Program-made: the position numbers and the translations under genes
Source: Actinomyces sp. oral taxon 448 str. F0400
GTDB taxonomy: Bacteria > Actinomycetota > Actinomycetes > Actinomycetales > Actinomycetaceae
Assembly (NCBI RefSeq): GCF_000220835.1
Contig: NZ_GL985606.1
Location: 1,952,330-2,016,329, forward strand
DNA: 64,000 nucleotides
Direction: 5' to 3'
The notes under the pieces: model-generated
Databases searched by the model: none
The model's input: only the letters and a program-made list of their open reading frames with translations
What the model was told of the DNA's origin: nothing
Shown: one piece after another, positions 36,816 to 45,968 of the stretch
How positions within the stretch are numbered: position 1 is the stretch's first letter
How the letters are laid out: each line of letters begins with the position of its first letter

Positions 36816-37174
36816 TAGCCAACAAATAGGAGGTGCCTGATCTGTGTGACGTACGCCGAATTCATCCATATCACCTCAGAAGGCAGTCGCGCATAAAATC
36901 TCAAATACTCTGCCATCGCGGGCCAGGCAAGTCACGTCCACGCCCATTAATAACGTTATATTATCGCATATTGTAGCCGGAGTGCAGTGGCTCGTTGTCA
37001 TGACCGTGTATCATGAGTCCTGCGATATGCGGCAGCTAGCCGCTGATCGTGCGGGCAGTCTCGTACACACCCGCTTGCGACTCACCCACCTCTTGCGCTA
37101 CCTTGAATCTCGATGAGGAGGTTTTATTGAACCGCAACCTAGCGCAAGAAGGAATCTCCATGTAGACTTGCGTC
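36816..37174. other. Intergenic region, no confident gene
   Basis: AT-rich sequence with no recognisable gene. A 41-codon minus-strand frame (37036-37161) includes VAQEVGESQAGVYETARTIS, vaguely like a helix-turn-helix end, but it has no ribosome site and no homology that I can name. Confidence 0.3.
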
Positions 37175-37360
37175 ATGCCGACGGGACCAAAGCACATCCA
37201 TTCCTACGACTATTCGCATGACGGAATTGAGGAACACATCGAAGAGGTGTGCCGTTGTATGATCGGCGAAGATCACGACGATAGTGATAAGCTTTCGCCC
37301 GATGAGACCGAAGATATATGGTTATCAAGCGGGATGGATGAGGACTATGACTTTCGTTGA
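37175..37360 (+). CDS. Small acidic hypothetical protein
   Basis: A 61-residue, very acidic frame: SYDYSHDGIEEHIEEVCRCM, then GEDHDDSDKLSPDETEDIWL. It has a His/Asp/Cys-rich patch but no known domain. No strong ribosome site precedes the ATG. It lies 77 bp upstream of the DUF4062/TIR-like gene on the same strand, so it could be a small partner (immunity- or antitoxin-like) of that protein; this rests on position only. Confidence 0.4.
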   Translation: MPTGPKHIHSYDYSHDGIEEHIEEVCRCMIGEDHDDSDKLSPDETEDIWLSSGMDEDYDFR

Positions 37361-37437
37361 GCCTGGTGTTACGTTCCATGGAAATTGTTACCGACTGGTA
37401 TCCAAGCAATAGACGTGCTTAGTGGTATCATTTGTTC

Positions 37438-38349
37438 ATGACATACGTAGCCACGGTCGTTCAGGTGCTCCTCTCCTCCCCGAGCGATCTCCCTCCAGAG
37501 CACAGGCATCTTATCCATAGTACTATACGCTCCTGGAACACGAACTATAGCCGACGCTTTGGAGTGATATTTTCACCTACCGATTGGCAGGAAGGAACGA
37601 GCCCGAGTTATGGGCAAGAGCCACAAGCCTTTATCAACGAGCAGTTGGTTGCTTCGTCTGATATGGGATTGGTCGTGTTCACCAATCGGCTCGGCACGCC
37701 GACGAAAACTCACCTGTCTGGAACAGTTGAAGAAATCAGTCTACTGCACAGTCAGGGCAAGCGAGTCGCAATCCTGAGAAATACGACGCCAAGCGCTCCA
37801 GCGTCGACAACGGACGCGATCCAGCAGTTGACTGCATTAAATGACTATCTCAACTCAATCAAAGACGAGGCGCTCTACAGTATATATTCATCGAGCGAGC
37901 AGTTGATGCAGATTATCAACAACACATTAAACAATGTTGCCCGTGATTATGAACCGCCCAACGTACCAAGTGCTTCTTCCGCGCATAGTTCAGAAGCCGA
38001 TCCCTCTTCCGGCGTTTGGCCTTCAGTCGAGATCGAGCGCTACACCGAAACTGACAGCAAGGGACGACTTAAGAACAAACGGCGGCTGTATCTGACGCTT
38101 ACGAACCGAACTAGGCAGCCAGTGACCGATGTTTCTTACCGATACGAAGATAGTGACGATGAGTCGAGTGGGCTGTTCGATCTTAACTTCAACCCAAATA
38201 ATGTCATCAACACAATGGCACCCGACGCTATCCAGCGGTATCCCATTATGCAAGTTCTCGGATCGCCGAACGAAGCCGACTGTATAGTCGCCTGGACTGA
38301 CGTGAACGAAGTTAGCCATGAAACGAAGGCCAGCGTGAGGATCAGTTAA
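37438..38349 (+). CDS. DUF4062/TIR-like domain protein
   Basis: A 303-residue protein. Residues 1 to about 130 match the DUF4062-type fold, related to TIR and nucleoside-deoxyribosyltransferase folds: VVQVLLSSPSDLPPEH at the N-terminus, FGVIFSPTDWQEGTSPSYG, and INEQLVASSDMGLVVFTNR, then GTVEEISLL with the conserved Glu pair. A Ser/Pro linker and a beta-sandwich C-terminal domain (KRRLYLTLTNRTRQPVTDVS) follow. TIR-like domains in bacterial immunity are often NAD-consuming effectors; activity here is inference. The ATG at 37438 fits the family start; a TTG two codons earlier is possible. AT-rich codon use sets it apart from the chromosome. Confidence 0.7.
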   Translation: MTYVATVVQVLLSSPSDLPPEHRHLIHSTIRSWNTNYSRRFGVIFSPTDWQEGTSPSYGQEPQAFINEQLVASSDMGLVVFTNRLGTPTKTHLSGTVEEISLLHSQGKRVAILRNTTPSAPASTTDAIQQLTALNDYLNSIKDEALYSIYSSSEQLMQIINNTLNNVARDYEPPNVPSASSAHSSEADPSSGVWPSVEIERYTETDSKGRLKNKRRLYLTLTNRTRQPVTDVSYRYEDSDDESSGLFDLNFNPNNVINTMAPDAIQRYPIMQVLGSPNEADCIVAWTDVNEVSHETKASVRIS

Positions 38350-38818
38350 CGCTCTGAACAGAATCGCCCCGTCGTGCTGAGTCCAGTCCCATCTGACGAT
38401 CGGGCAAATCGAAGCCGAGCGAGCCTGCTCAGACTCTCCAGAGCGGTAAGCATATAGTAGCCATCACACCCGCGGGTCCACTGGGTTGTACCTACCCGGC
38501 TGTGTGTGGCGTTGGCTGTTACCATTGCTCCATCTAGATCTAACGGGCTCGAGCGACTCGGGCAGGGTACGGATAGGATCGTGGAAAGGCCATACGAGCA
38601 CTCCGCCGACTCCTGGGATCAGTCACATCCTTGAAGACACGGGCTAGGGGCCGGCGCGACAGGGCCGTTGTGATGAAGGATGGCATCGGCGGCGTGACCC
38701 CACTAATGACGGGACTGAGTGGACGCTCTTATCGTCACCGTGCGGGTCACGCCGCACTCATACCAACACACCAGGCCCCTCAGAGACCAAACGACCAACC
38801 ATCGACTTTGCCCACGTA
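38350..38818. other. Intergenic region with inverted repeat
   Basis: No coding region is supported. The notable part is a 12-bp perfect inverted repeat (listed separately) in the right half. The left half has no RNA-gene features that I can recognise. The DUF4062 and OLD genes converge on this region, so terminators are expected here. Confidence 0.4.
38689..38755. repeat. 12-bp perfect inverted repeat
   Basis: GCGGCGTGACCC (38689-38700) and GGGTCACGCCGC (38744-38755) are exact complements separated by 43 bp. They lie between the converging DUF4062-like and OLD-nuclease genes. Possible readings are the ends of a lost small insertion, a recombination site or a long-loop terminator. Confidence 0.6.
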
Positions 38819-40738
38819 TTAGTCGTTCCTATCCAAAAGTGGGTTAATTCGACTAATCAAGCTTTCGGCTATCAACAACTCCTCCTCCGACATTCGAGCA
38901 GCGCCTTTCATCCTCAGTAGCGCACCGGCAGGCGAGTAATGGTTGAGACGACCTTTGTTAACATTGCAGGCAACGAAAGCATCCTCCACTCGCTTGACAA
39001 TCCTTGGCCCATCAGGCAGGTCGTCAAGCGTGAGAGGATTGTCAGCAAGCACACCTTGATAGGCCTCATTAACCAAATCAACATATAGCTGTGCTGGCAG
39101 AAGATCTTCGATATCAGTCTCCTCAACTCCGGAGGCGTCACCAACCTGGACGATTCCGGCATCGTACATCTTGCCGCTCGCCTTCAAGTTACTGATGGTC
39201 TTATTGTTCTGCGCCGACGAGTCCGCAAGCACGGCTACCTTCATCCGGTTTGCTCCAAAAAGCGTCAGGAACGCGGCAAGCTTCGAGATACCACCGCCAG
39301 GCACGAGAACCCATCGATCATCCAGCCCAGGCTTCCCAGCCTCGATAAGCTGCTCAGAAAGGTACTGTAGATAGATGACATCTGACGGGCCTTCAACCAA
39401 TAGTACGTTTGGCCCAACAAAAAGCGTTTGCGTCAGCTCAACCCCAAGGGCCGCATGCAATGGGAACGCCGACTCAGCATCTGTCTTCAGGATATCAGAT
39501 GACACAGTGGTGCCTGTTTCAGGAGCATCAATCACTGTTCTCACACAACCGAAATTATGTGGATCAATCATGAACGGAGAGTGCGTGGTAAAAATCACCT
39601 GATGGTGTGGCGCAAGACGTTCATTGATGAATCGCAGGAGATCGTGCTGTGCTGTCGCGTGAAGACTGAGACCAGGCTCGTCAAGCAGAAGAATAAGTGG
39701 CTGCGTCGACTCCTTCTCTAACTTCGAAAAGTACGCCAGGAACGAGAAAAACCAGACAAACCCGCGGGAGCGCTCGTCAAACGGGACGGTGACGCGGTGA
39801 CGTTGGTTTTTCACACGGATTTGCAGAAGTGGAGCCTCATTAAGTGGCGGCTCCGCATTTGGCTCGGCTGCTGCAATAGTATGCAGTTCTACCTGGAGCT
39901 CCTTGTTTTGGCTCCAATATTCGAAGACTTCGTCGCTGATAGCATTCGACGCGTTCTCCATCTGCCTAATTAGACGCTCGTGATTGTCTGAAGAAATAAA
40001 CTCCTGGGGATCCACTCCCGCCATCGATAGGAGTGCCAAAAGAGCCTCTTCACCACGCTCAAGCTTATCGTTATCGCGGTGATAGATCAATGTCGGGATA
40101 GAAACCTTACCAGGCATGACATCATAGTCACCAAAGTAGACAAACTTTGGGCAACGCTTGTGCAATACATCAATCGCGGCGAGAACAGGATCGTTGTCGC
40201 GCCACGATTCGATCTTCTCTAACGTGGCAGCAGCAGTCGGTGTTTCCGATTCAAGACTTCGAAGGGTTTCGGCCAAACCGTCGATAGTAGATACAGCGTC
40301 GACCTTCGTTTTATCTGCCGTCGGCAAATCAAGTTCATTTCGGAGGTGGTTAAGTATCTTTTCTTCATTAACCTGGAGCGACCATTCTTCTTGAGTAAAA
40401 CCGAAGCCAGTTGTGATAGTGACGCATTTATCGTCAAAAGCTTCAGGGTAAAGGATTGCTTCTACAGCAGCAATATCGCCATCATCAAGTTCGTAGGTTA
40501 ACTCAGTAACTCTGACGCACTTCTCTTTTCTCAGTTCAGGTGTTTTGTGGCTCGGGTAATCGAGGTCTGGATCGAACTTAACGCGATCCACTGGATTGCT
40601 TTTATAGAGAGATTGCAGCACCGCGGTTTTGCCAGACTCATTCTTACCGACAAGCGCTGTCACGTCAGACTCAACGTCAAACTCCGTTGGCTCACTAATG
40701 CTGCGGTATCGCTGAATATTGACATGAACGAGTTTCAT
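38819..40738 (-). CDS. OLD-family ATP-dependent endonuclease
   Basis: A 639-residue overcoming-lysogenization-defect type protein. Residues 1-400 are an SMC/ABC-like ATPase: Walker A GKNESGKT (31-38), an interrupted insertion, Walker B PLILLLDEPGLSLHATAQHD and the switch segment VIFTTHSPFMID. Residues about 440-560 are a TOPRIM nuclease domain with VLLVEGPSDVIYLQYL (catalytic Glu near 447) and KVAVLADSSAQNNKT. OLD proteins and GajA share this architecture. No GajB-like helicase or reverse transcriptase is adjacent, so it looks like a stand-alone (class 1) OLD. A phage-defence role is known for the family and inferred here. It is intact and immediately beside an ISL3 insertion. Confidence 0.88.
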   Translation of the reverse strand: MKLVHVNIQRYRSISEPTEFDVESDVTALVGKNESGKTAVLQSLYKSNPVDRVKFDPDLDYPSHKTPELRKEKCVRVTELTYELDDGDIAAVEAILYPEAFDDKCVTITTGFGFTQEEWSLQVNEEKILNHLRNELDLPTADKTKVDAVSTIDGLAETLRSLESETPTAAATLEKIESWRDNDPVLAAIDVLHKRCPKFVYFGDYDVMPGKVSIPTLIYHRDNDKLERGEEALLALLSMAGVDPQEFISSDNHERLIRQMENASNAISDEVFEYWSQNKELQVELHTIAAAEPNAEPPLNEAPLLQIRVKNQRHRVTVPFDERSRGFVWFFSFLAYFSKLEKESTQPLILLLDEPGLSLHATAQHDLLRFINERLAPHHQVIFTTHSPFMIDPHNFGCVRTVIDAPETGTTVSSDILKTDAESAFPLHAALGVELTQTLFVGPNVLLVEGPSDVIYLQYLSEQLIEAGKPGLDDRWVLVPGGGISKLAAFLTLFGANRMKVAVLADSSAQNNKTISNLKASGKMYDAGIVQVGDASGVEETDIEDLLPAQLYVDLVNEAYQGVLADNPLTLDDLPDGPRIVKRVEDAFVACNVNKGRLNHYSPAGALLRMKGAARMSEEELLIAESLISRINPLLDRND

Positions 40739-40825
40739 TTTCTTCTCCTGGTGACTTGTTTATGGCGTAGCATTCTATCTACTACATGCCGCCCTTCATT
40801 ATACACCAGATATGGCCACATTGCG

Positions 40826-42328
40826 GGCTCTTCGTGTTTGAGGGTGTAGTAGGTAGGGCCTATTGATCTGTTTGGTGGGGGTGGTGGGTGCGTCGTTGCG
40901 GTGGGTGGGGGTCGAGGTCCCCCGATGATGGGAGTTCCTACACACCCCGTCACGAGAGACCTCGACGTGCCTGAGACTACCTTCACCGGCCCTGACCTGA
41001 CGACGTTCCTGGGCCTGGACGCCCTGGGACTGACCGCGATGGGACAGCACCTGACCCCGGGGCGGGCGGTGATCGAGTGCCGTATGCCCGCTGGCTTCGA
41101 GGACCCGTTCTGCAAGGCCTGCGGGGCCCAAGGCGTCGCTCGTGGGACGGTGGCCAGGCGGCTGGCCCACCTACCGGTGGGGTGGAGACCCACGCAGCTG
41201 GTGGTGCGCGTGCGGCGCTTGGCCTGCGCGCACTGCTGCCGAGTGTGGAGACAGGACACGAGCCGGGTGGCCCAGCCGCGGGCGCGACTGACCCGCGCAG
41301 CCGTCGAATGGGGGCTGCGGGCCTTGGGTCTTGAGTCCATGTCCGTCTCACGCGTCGCGCAGGCCCTGGGGATCTCCTGGCACACCGCCAACACCGCAAT
41401 CCTGACTCGAGCCGAGCAGGCCATCACCAGCAACCCTCACCGCTTCGAGGGGGTCGAGGTGCTCGGGGTTGATGAGCACGTGTGGCGCCACACCAGGCAG
41501 GGCGACCGCTATGTCACCGTGATCATTGACCTGACCCCCGTGCGCGACCACAGCGGTCCGGCTCGTCTGCCAGGCGTGGTCCCGGGTCGTTCCAAGAAGG
41601 CGTTCAAGACCTGGCTCGCCCAGCGCGACCAGGCCTGGCGCGGGCGGGTCGAGGTGGTGGCCACGGGGCGGTTTCACCGGGTTCAAGAACGCCGCCGGCG
41701 AGGAGATCCCCAAGGCCCAGGCGGTGATGGACCCCTACGCGCGTCGTCTCCCTGGCAGGAGCCAAGCTCGATGAGTGCCGCCGCCGCATCCAGCACGAGA
41801 CCACCGGCCGGCGGGGCCGCAAGGGAGACCCGCTCTACTAGGCCAGACGCACCCTGCGCACGGGGGCCGACCTGCTCACCGACACCCAGGCCGAGCGCCT
41901 CGAGGCCCTGTTCGCCAACCAGCGCCACGCTCCGGTCCAGGCCACCTGGGGCGTCTACCAGCGCCTCATCCAGGCCTACCGCACCGAAGAGGCGGGCCTG
42001 GGGCGGTTCCTGATGCGACGGCTCATCGACTCCCTGAAACAGGCCGTCCCCGACGGCCTGGAGGAGATCCAGACACTGGCTAAGACCCTGATCAGCCGCA
42101 GCCAGGACGTCCTGGCCTACTTCGACCAGCCCCGCACCTCCAACGGCCCCACCGAAGCCATCAACGGACGCCTGGAGCACCTGCGCGGCATCGCCCTGGG
42201 TTTCAGGAACCTCACGCACTACACCACCCGCAGCCTCATCCACGCCGGACGCCTCAAGGACCACCTGACAGCAACCACCTAAACCCAGCGATAAGCCCCG
42301 CCTACCACACCCTCAAACACGAAGAGCC
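40826..42328 (+). mobile_element. ISL3-family insertion sequence with TIRs and 8-bp target duplication
   Basis: The ends are imperfect inverted repeats of about 34 bp: the left begins GGCTCTTCGTGTTTGAGGGT and the right is its complement ending ACACGAAGAGCC. The 8-bp target duplication ACATTGCG is present on both sides (40818-40825 and 42329-42336), the size typical for ISL3. The element is 1503 bp. Intact ends and duplication show a fairly recent insertion, but its transposase is broken. Confidence 0.92.
40928..42282 (+). pseudogene. ISL3-family transposase, frameshifted and with a stop
   Basis: The N-terminal zinc-binding part (DPFCKACGAQGVARG; RRLACAHCCRVWRQDTSRVA) and the start of the DDE domain (GVEVLGVDEHVWRHTRQGDR) are in one frame to about 41665. 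The frame then shifts near 41670 (continuing GFTGFKNAAGEEIPKAQAVM), again near 41742 (VVSLAGAKLDECRRRIQHET), meets a TAG at about 41859 (GDPLY-stop-ARRTL) and ends normally with TSNGPTEAINGRLEHLRGIA. Two frameshifts and a stop make it non-functional. The element could still be mobilised by a relative supplied in trans. Confidence 0.88.
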
Positions 42329-42380
42329 ACATTGCGTCGCTCCGGCATCTTGCCTAGATGAGTAAGCCCAGGGGGGTGTG

Positions 42381-42948
42381 TCAAGCGGCGGTGGGTAGTT
42401 TCGTGGCTGGTTGGGGGTTGTAGAGGGTGTTGTTGCGGATCATGGCGTGCAGGGTCAGGATGCGGCGGTGGGCCAGGGCGAGGACGGCCTGGTTATGGCG
42501 TATGCCTTGGTCGCGTTTGCGCTGGTAGTAGGCCCGGGAGACGGGGGCGGAGCGCAGTGAGGCGAAGGCGGAGGCGAACATGGCGCGCTTGAGCCTCTTG
42601 TTGCCGCCGTGGGAGACGTGCTCGCCGCGGATCGATGAGCCCGATCTCCTGGTCACCGGTGCCAGGCCGGCGTCAGGTCGGCGATGCGGCGCATCGACAG
42701 CCCGGGCAGGTAGCCCACGGTGATGCCCGCCTCCTGGGCCACCGCCACGGCCAGGGCCCCGATGGTGGCGGGCTGGTCGACCACCACCAGCAGGCTCCCA
42801 TGGGTCGCCAGCTTGTCGTAGAGGGCGCGCAGACGCGCCTCGTCGTTGGGCAGGGCCTTGTCACAGACCTTCCGCCCGTCCCGGCTCAGGGCCGTGGCCC
42901 AGTGCTCGCTCCTTGCTGACGCCCGATACCGACGAAGACGCCCGGCAT
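42381..42948 (-). pseudogene. IS110-family transposase remnant
   Basis: N-terminal DEDD-domain pieces are visible: MPGVFVGIG in one frame, then HWATALSRDGRKVCDKALPN and LLVVVDQPATIGALAVAVAQ in another. The C-terminal Tnp20-type part follows directly (GGNKRLKRAMFASAFASLRS, then YYQRKRDQGIRHNQAVLALA). The whole middle of the roughly 400-residue protein is deleted at the join near 42655, and one frameshift lies near 42910. Inactive. Confidence 0.82.
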
Positions 42949-43205
42949 CCTCGATATCCATCTCTCCTGCCGCCTCTCGCTCCTGGATGCAAGGGCCAGC
43001 CGGTGGACGACCGGCCCCGCACCCACACCTGCGAAAGACCTCACACGCAGTGGGCCGTTCCCCTTATCAGCGGTCACCAGCGCCCGGCCACCATGGGTGA
43101 CCTTCGCCCCCCCCGGATCATCCACGGACAGGGGCAAGACACCCGCGCCCACAGCAGCTGGCCCAGCCCCGGACCACCCGGGACCACCAACAAGATAACG
43201 GGCGG

Positions 43206-43990
43206 TTAGTGGTCGTAGGGGGTTAGGTTCCGTAGTGTGGGGGCGCCTACGAGGTAGTTGTGCCAGATGGCGGCTGTCAGGGCGAGGACGCGTTGGGTGA
43301 TGCGTGAGCAGGCTCCGGCGATGGTGCATCCGCCGTGGCTTTCGAGGTCGAGCCGGCCCTTGAGCGTCTGGTTGACGGACTCAATGATCTGACGCAGCAG
43401 TCGCAGGAATCGTTTGCCCGGGCGCGGGCTCTCGCCTTTGCGTGCCGGTCGAATCGGCTCGATACCGGCTTGCGTGAGCTGGTCCTCAAAGGCGGCTCCG
43501 AAGTAGTTCCTGTCAGCGATGATCACCCGACCCGAGGAGGCGGGCTGGTCCATGCGCTCCAGGACGGCGCACAGGGTCTCGCGCTCGTCGGCCTTGGCTC
43601 CGGTCAGAGCCCATCCCACGGGCAGTCCGTGCACGGTGCACACCAGGTGTAGGCGCAGACCCCAGAAAAAGCGCGAGTGGGAGGCGCTAGTCACCCGTAC
43701 TCGGCCCAGCCGACCAGGTCGGAGCGTTTGACGGTCTGGCGGGAGCGGGCGCACTCGATGGGGGCGGAGTTGGCCACCCGCGCATCGTCGTCCCATGGGC
43801 CGGTGGTGGCGCACAGGTGGGTCAGGACGGCCTGCATCGTGCCGGTGAGCGTGCAGGCGCTTTGTTGTAGCCGGGCTGGCCGGGCAGGGCGGGGAACATG
43901 GCGTCTAGGTGCTCGCTGGTAAAGCCCAGCAGGGCCTGCATCACCGCGCTCCCACGCCACCACACCCCCCTGGAACCAATCATCTAAACA
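43206..43990 (-). pseudogene. IS982-family transposase, frameshifted
   Basis: In order along the strand: ALLGFTSEHLDAMFPALPGQ, then a frameshift near 43862, then LTHLCATTGPWDDDARVANS and ECARSRQTVKRSDLVGWAEY, then a frameshift near 43692, then the long C-terminal frame SRFFWGLRLHLVCTVHGLPV, GWALTGAKADERETL and RQIIESVNQTLKGRLDLE with a proper end. All catalytic blocks of an IS982 DDE transposase are present but in three frames. A 74-bp sequence just upstream is repeated in inverted orientation at 46913-46986. Confidence 0.82.
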
Positions 43991-43991
43991 C

Positions 43992-44065
43992 CACTCATCG
44001 TCCCTACGGGGCTAGCACCCCCATCCCAGCGACACACCATCTCTGTCAAACCAGCTCAGACACTC
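43992..44065 (-). repeat. 74-bp inverted copy A (IS-end-like)
   Basis: Read on the minus strand it begins GAGTGTCTGAGCTGGTTTGA and ends GGGACGATGAGTG. It matches the plus-strand sequence at 46913-46986 with about five mismatches in 74 bases. It lies directly upstream of the IS982-type transposase remnant, so it is probably that element's 5' end. Confidence 0.85.
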
Positions 44066-44192
44066 TCACCCACCGACTTCGCCGTTTTAAGAACGCTTTT
44101 CCATCGATGGGGAGCGGTAGAGCAGGACCAGGATGGCGTGTGAGTGATTGGCGATGTAGGGCTGATCCTCTAGACCAGAGACTGCGGAAAAT

Positions 44193-45968
44193 CTAAATCG
44201 ACTGCCAAATAGTATGTGCGTGGTGATATAGCCAAATTGGAACTTCAGCGAAAAACTTCGTCTTCTCCCCACTCCAATGGAACAAGCTTACACCCATCCA
44301 GCAGTAGGCACACAGAAAACAAAGTACAAGGAATACTGCATACAGCCAGGAGAGACCAAAATGAAACTTGCGGGAGATGGTGTGGCGCCAGTTCTCCGTC
44401 ACCAGGAAATCTAAAGCGAATACCAGGAACGCGATTAAGTGTGTTGCAAATGTCACAAATGCTGCGACTTCGGCGGTGTCGCTGAGTCGATCAATGTAAG
44501 CTAATGTCTGCGCTGTTGGTTTATTTTTATCCGGGATTCCACTGCGGATCACCAACGCAAGATTAACCGTGAACACTGCGGTAAGTGTAACGATCATCGA
44601 GACAACTAGCAGGACTCGACGGGAACCGAGCACCACGCTTACATACTCGTGCTCGCGATCGAACAGAATATAACCAGCCATGGCAGACGGCAAGATAGCT
44701 ACGACTGCCACCATGCTAGATATATCTTCAGGAAATGCAAAGCTCTCGAATTTAATGAACATCAGGAGAAGAGCTACGGACACTGCTAGGCCAGCAAGTG
44801 AGGCAAAGAGTGCAGGCAAAACGAACTGGCCTCTCTTTATGTGGGCCTGAATACGAAAATCAGCAGAAAGGCTTGCCCCTTCTCCTCGAGTAATATACAG
44901 TCGAGCCTTATTTCCTACATAATGTAAATCGCCGGCCTTCATTCCGTCATCTTTGTGCATATAACCATTAGGTCTGACGGTGATTCTTTGCGCTTCTCCA
45001 TCAATTTTTAGCGCTTCGCACCTGACATTGTCGATGCGCATGGCTTCTGGAAGTATGAGTTGACCATAGAAGCCTAACTTTGACTCGCTCACTAATGAGA
45101 TTACAAAATTAGGAGGAACAACTCCGTAGCGACGCATCTGACTTCTGAACCAGTTAGTCAAAAGAACAATTCCACGAGACAATGTGACGATCGCGCGAAC
45201 AAGCAAAAATTGAACTGGTGTGAGCGACGCTTTTATTCGATTACTTACCCTTTGCCTGAACTGTCTTTTGTACTCTCCGAAATAGTCCTCATGCTGATAC
45301 ATGAAGGAATCGTTCCAGGACACTTTAATTAGCCCTCGAGCGCATGTTTCGAGTTGTCTATACGGTAGGGTTACGGACATGGCAAATGTCTCGCACAAGC
45401 GTATAAAAAAACACCTAAACTCTCGATTGGCGATCCATGCATGCCAGTTATTACTACTTCCTATAGGCCAGTTCAAATCGTACTTCTCAACGATATAAAG
45501 CCAACCACTTAACCTGGTGTGAGCTGAAGTGTCCCGCCCCCGGAGAAGCCTATATACTGTCGAAATCTGCTCCTCTGTTAATTCATGTAGTGAAAATCCT
45601 GCAAAGCGATTGAGCCAGCCAAATACATAGTACGTAGCGATGCGAGCGGATTCTGAACGACTTGCTAAGCAAACTGCTGACTCCCAGGGGCCGGAAATAT
45701 CAATGGAGACAAAAGGCTGCTTATACATCCAGTCGAGCGGTAGTGTTAAAACGCCATCACGATGTTCAAGTTCGCTAAGTTCTGAAAACATGACATCGTA
45801 CGACATCTTAATTTTATTTGCGACGGGACTTATTGGCTCGAACTGCTTTACCCTTCTGATTAACCATGTTGACCGGTCTTCCCAATGCGCATAGTATAAA
45901 TCAGCGTACTTTTTAACTTCTTCTAGAGTAGGAGGTATGTAGCCTTGAAATAGACAAGTATTCGCCAT
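44193..45968 (-). CDS. Large orphan membrane protein, unknown
   Basis: A 591-residue protein, intact, with the most AT-rich coding sequence in the window. The first 390 residues are soluble (for example ESAVCLASRSESARIATYYV; LYITRGEGASLSADFRIQAH). The last 200 contain five or six membrane helices (FVLPALFASLAGLAVSVALL; MVAVVAILPSAMAGYILF; LLVVSMIVTLTAVFTVNLAL; WLYAVFLVLCFLCAYCWMG). I do not recognise the family. Insertion-sequence debris lies on both sides, and 74-bp inverted IS-end-like repeats bracket the gene, so it may have arrived as transposon cargo. The large cytoplasmic sensor-like part with a membrane C-terminus would fit an effector of membrane integrity, but that is speculative. 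Confidence 0.7.
   Translation of the reverse strand: MANTCLFQGYIPPTLEEVKKYADLYYAHWEDRSTWLIRRVKQFEPISPVANKIKMSYDVMFSELSELEHRDGVLTLPLDWMYKQPFVSIDISGPWESAVCLASRSESARIATYYVFGWLNRFAGFSLHELTEEQISTVYRLLRGRDTSAHTRLSGWLYIVEKYDLNWPIGSSNNWHAWIANREFRCFFIRLCETFAMSVTLPYRQLETCARGLIKVSWNDSFMYQHEDYFGEYKRQFRQRVSNRIKASLTPVQFLLVRAIVTLSRGIVLLTNWFRSQMRRYGVVPPNFVISLVSESKLGFYGQLILPEAMRIDNVRCEALKIDGEAQRITVRPNGYMHKDDGMKAGDLHYVGNKARLYITRGEGASLSADFRIQAHIKRGQFVLPALFASLAGLAVSVALLLMFIKFESFAFPEDISSMVAVVAILPSAMAGYILFDREHEYVSVVLGSRRVLLVVSMIVTLTAVFTVNLALVIRSGIPDKNKPTAQTLAYIDRLSDTAEVAAFVTFATHLIAFLVFALDFLVTENWRHTISRKFHFGLSWLYAVFLVLCFLCAYCWMGVSLFHWSGEKTKFFAEVPIWLYHHAHTIWQSI

Noticed and set aside
38819-40738. Gabija system (GajA) call for the OLD protein
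   Set aside because: No UvrD/GajB-type helicase is adjacent; architecture alone does not separate GajA from other OLD proteins.
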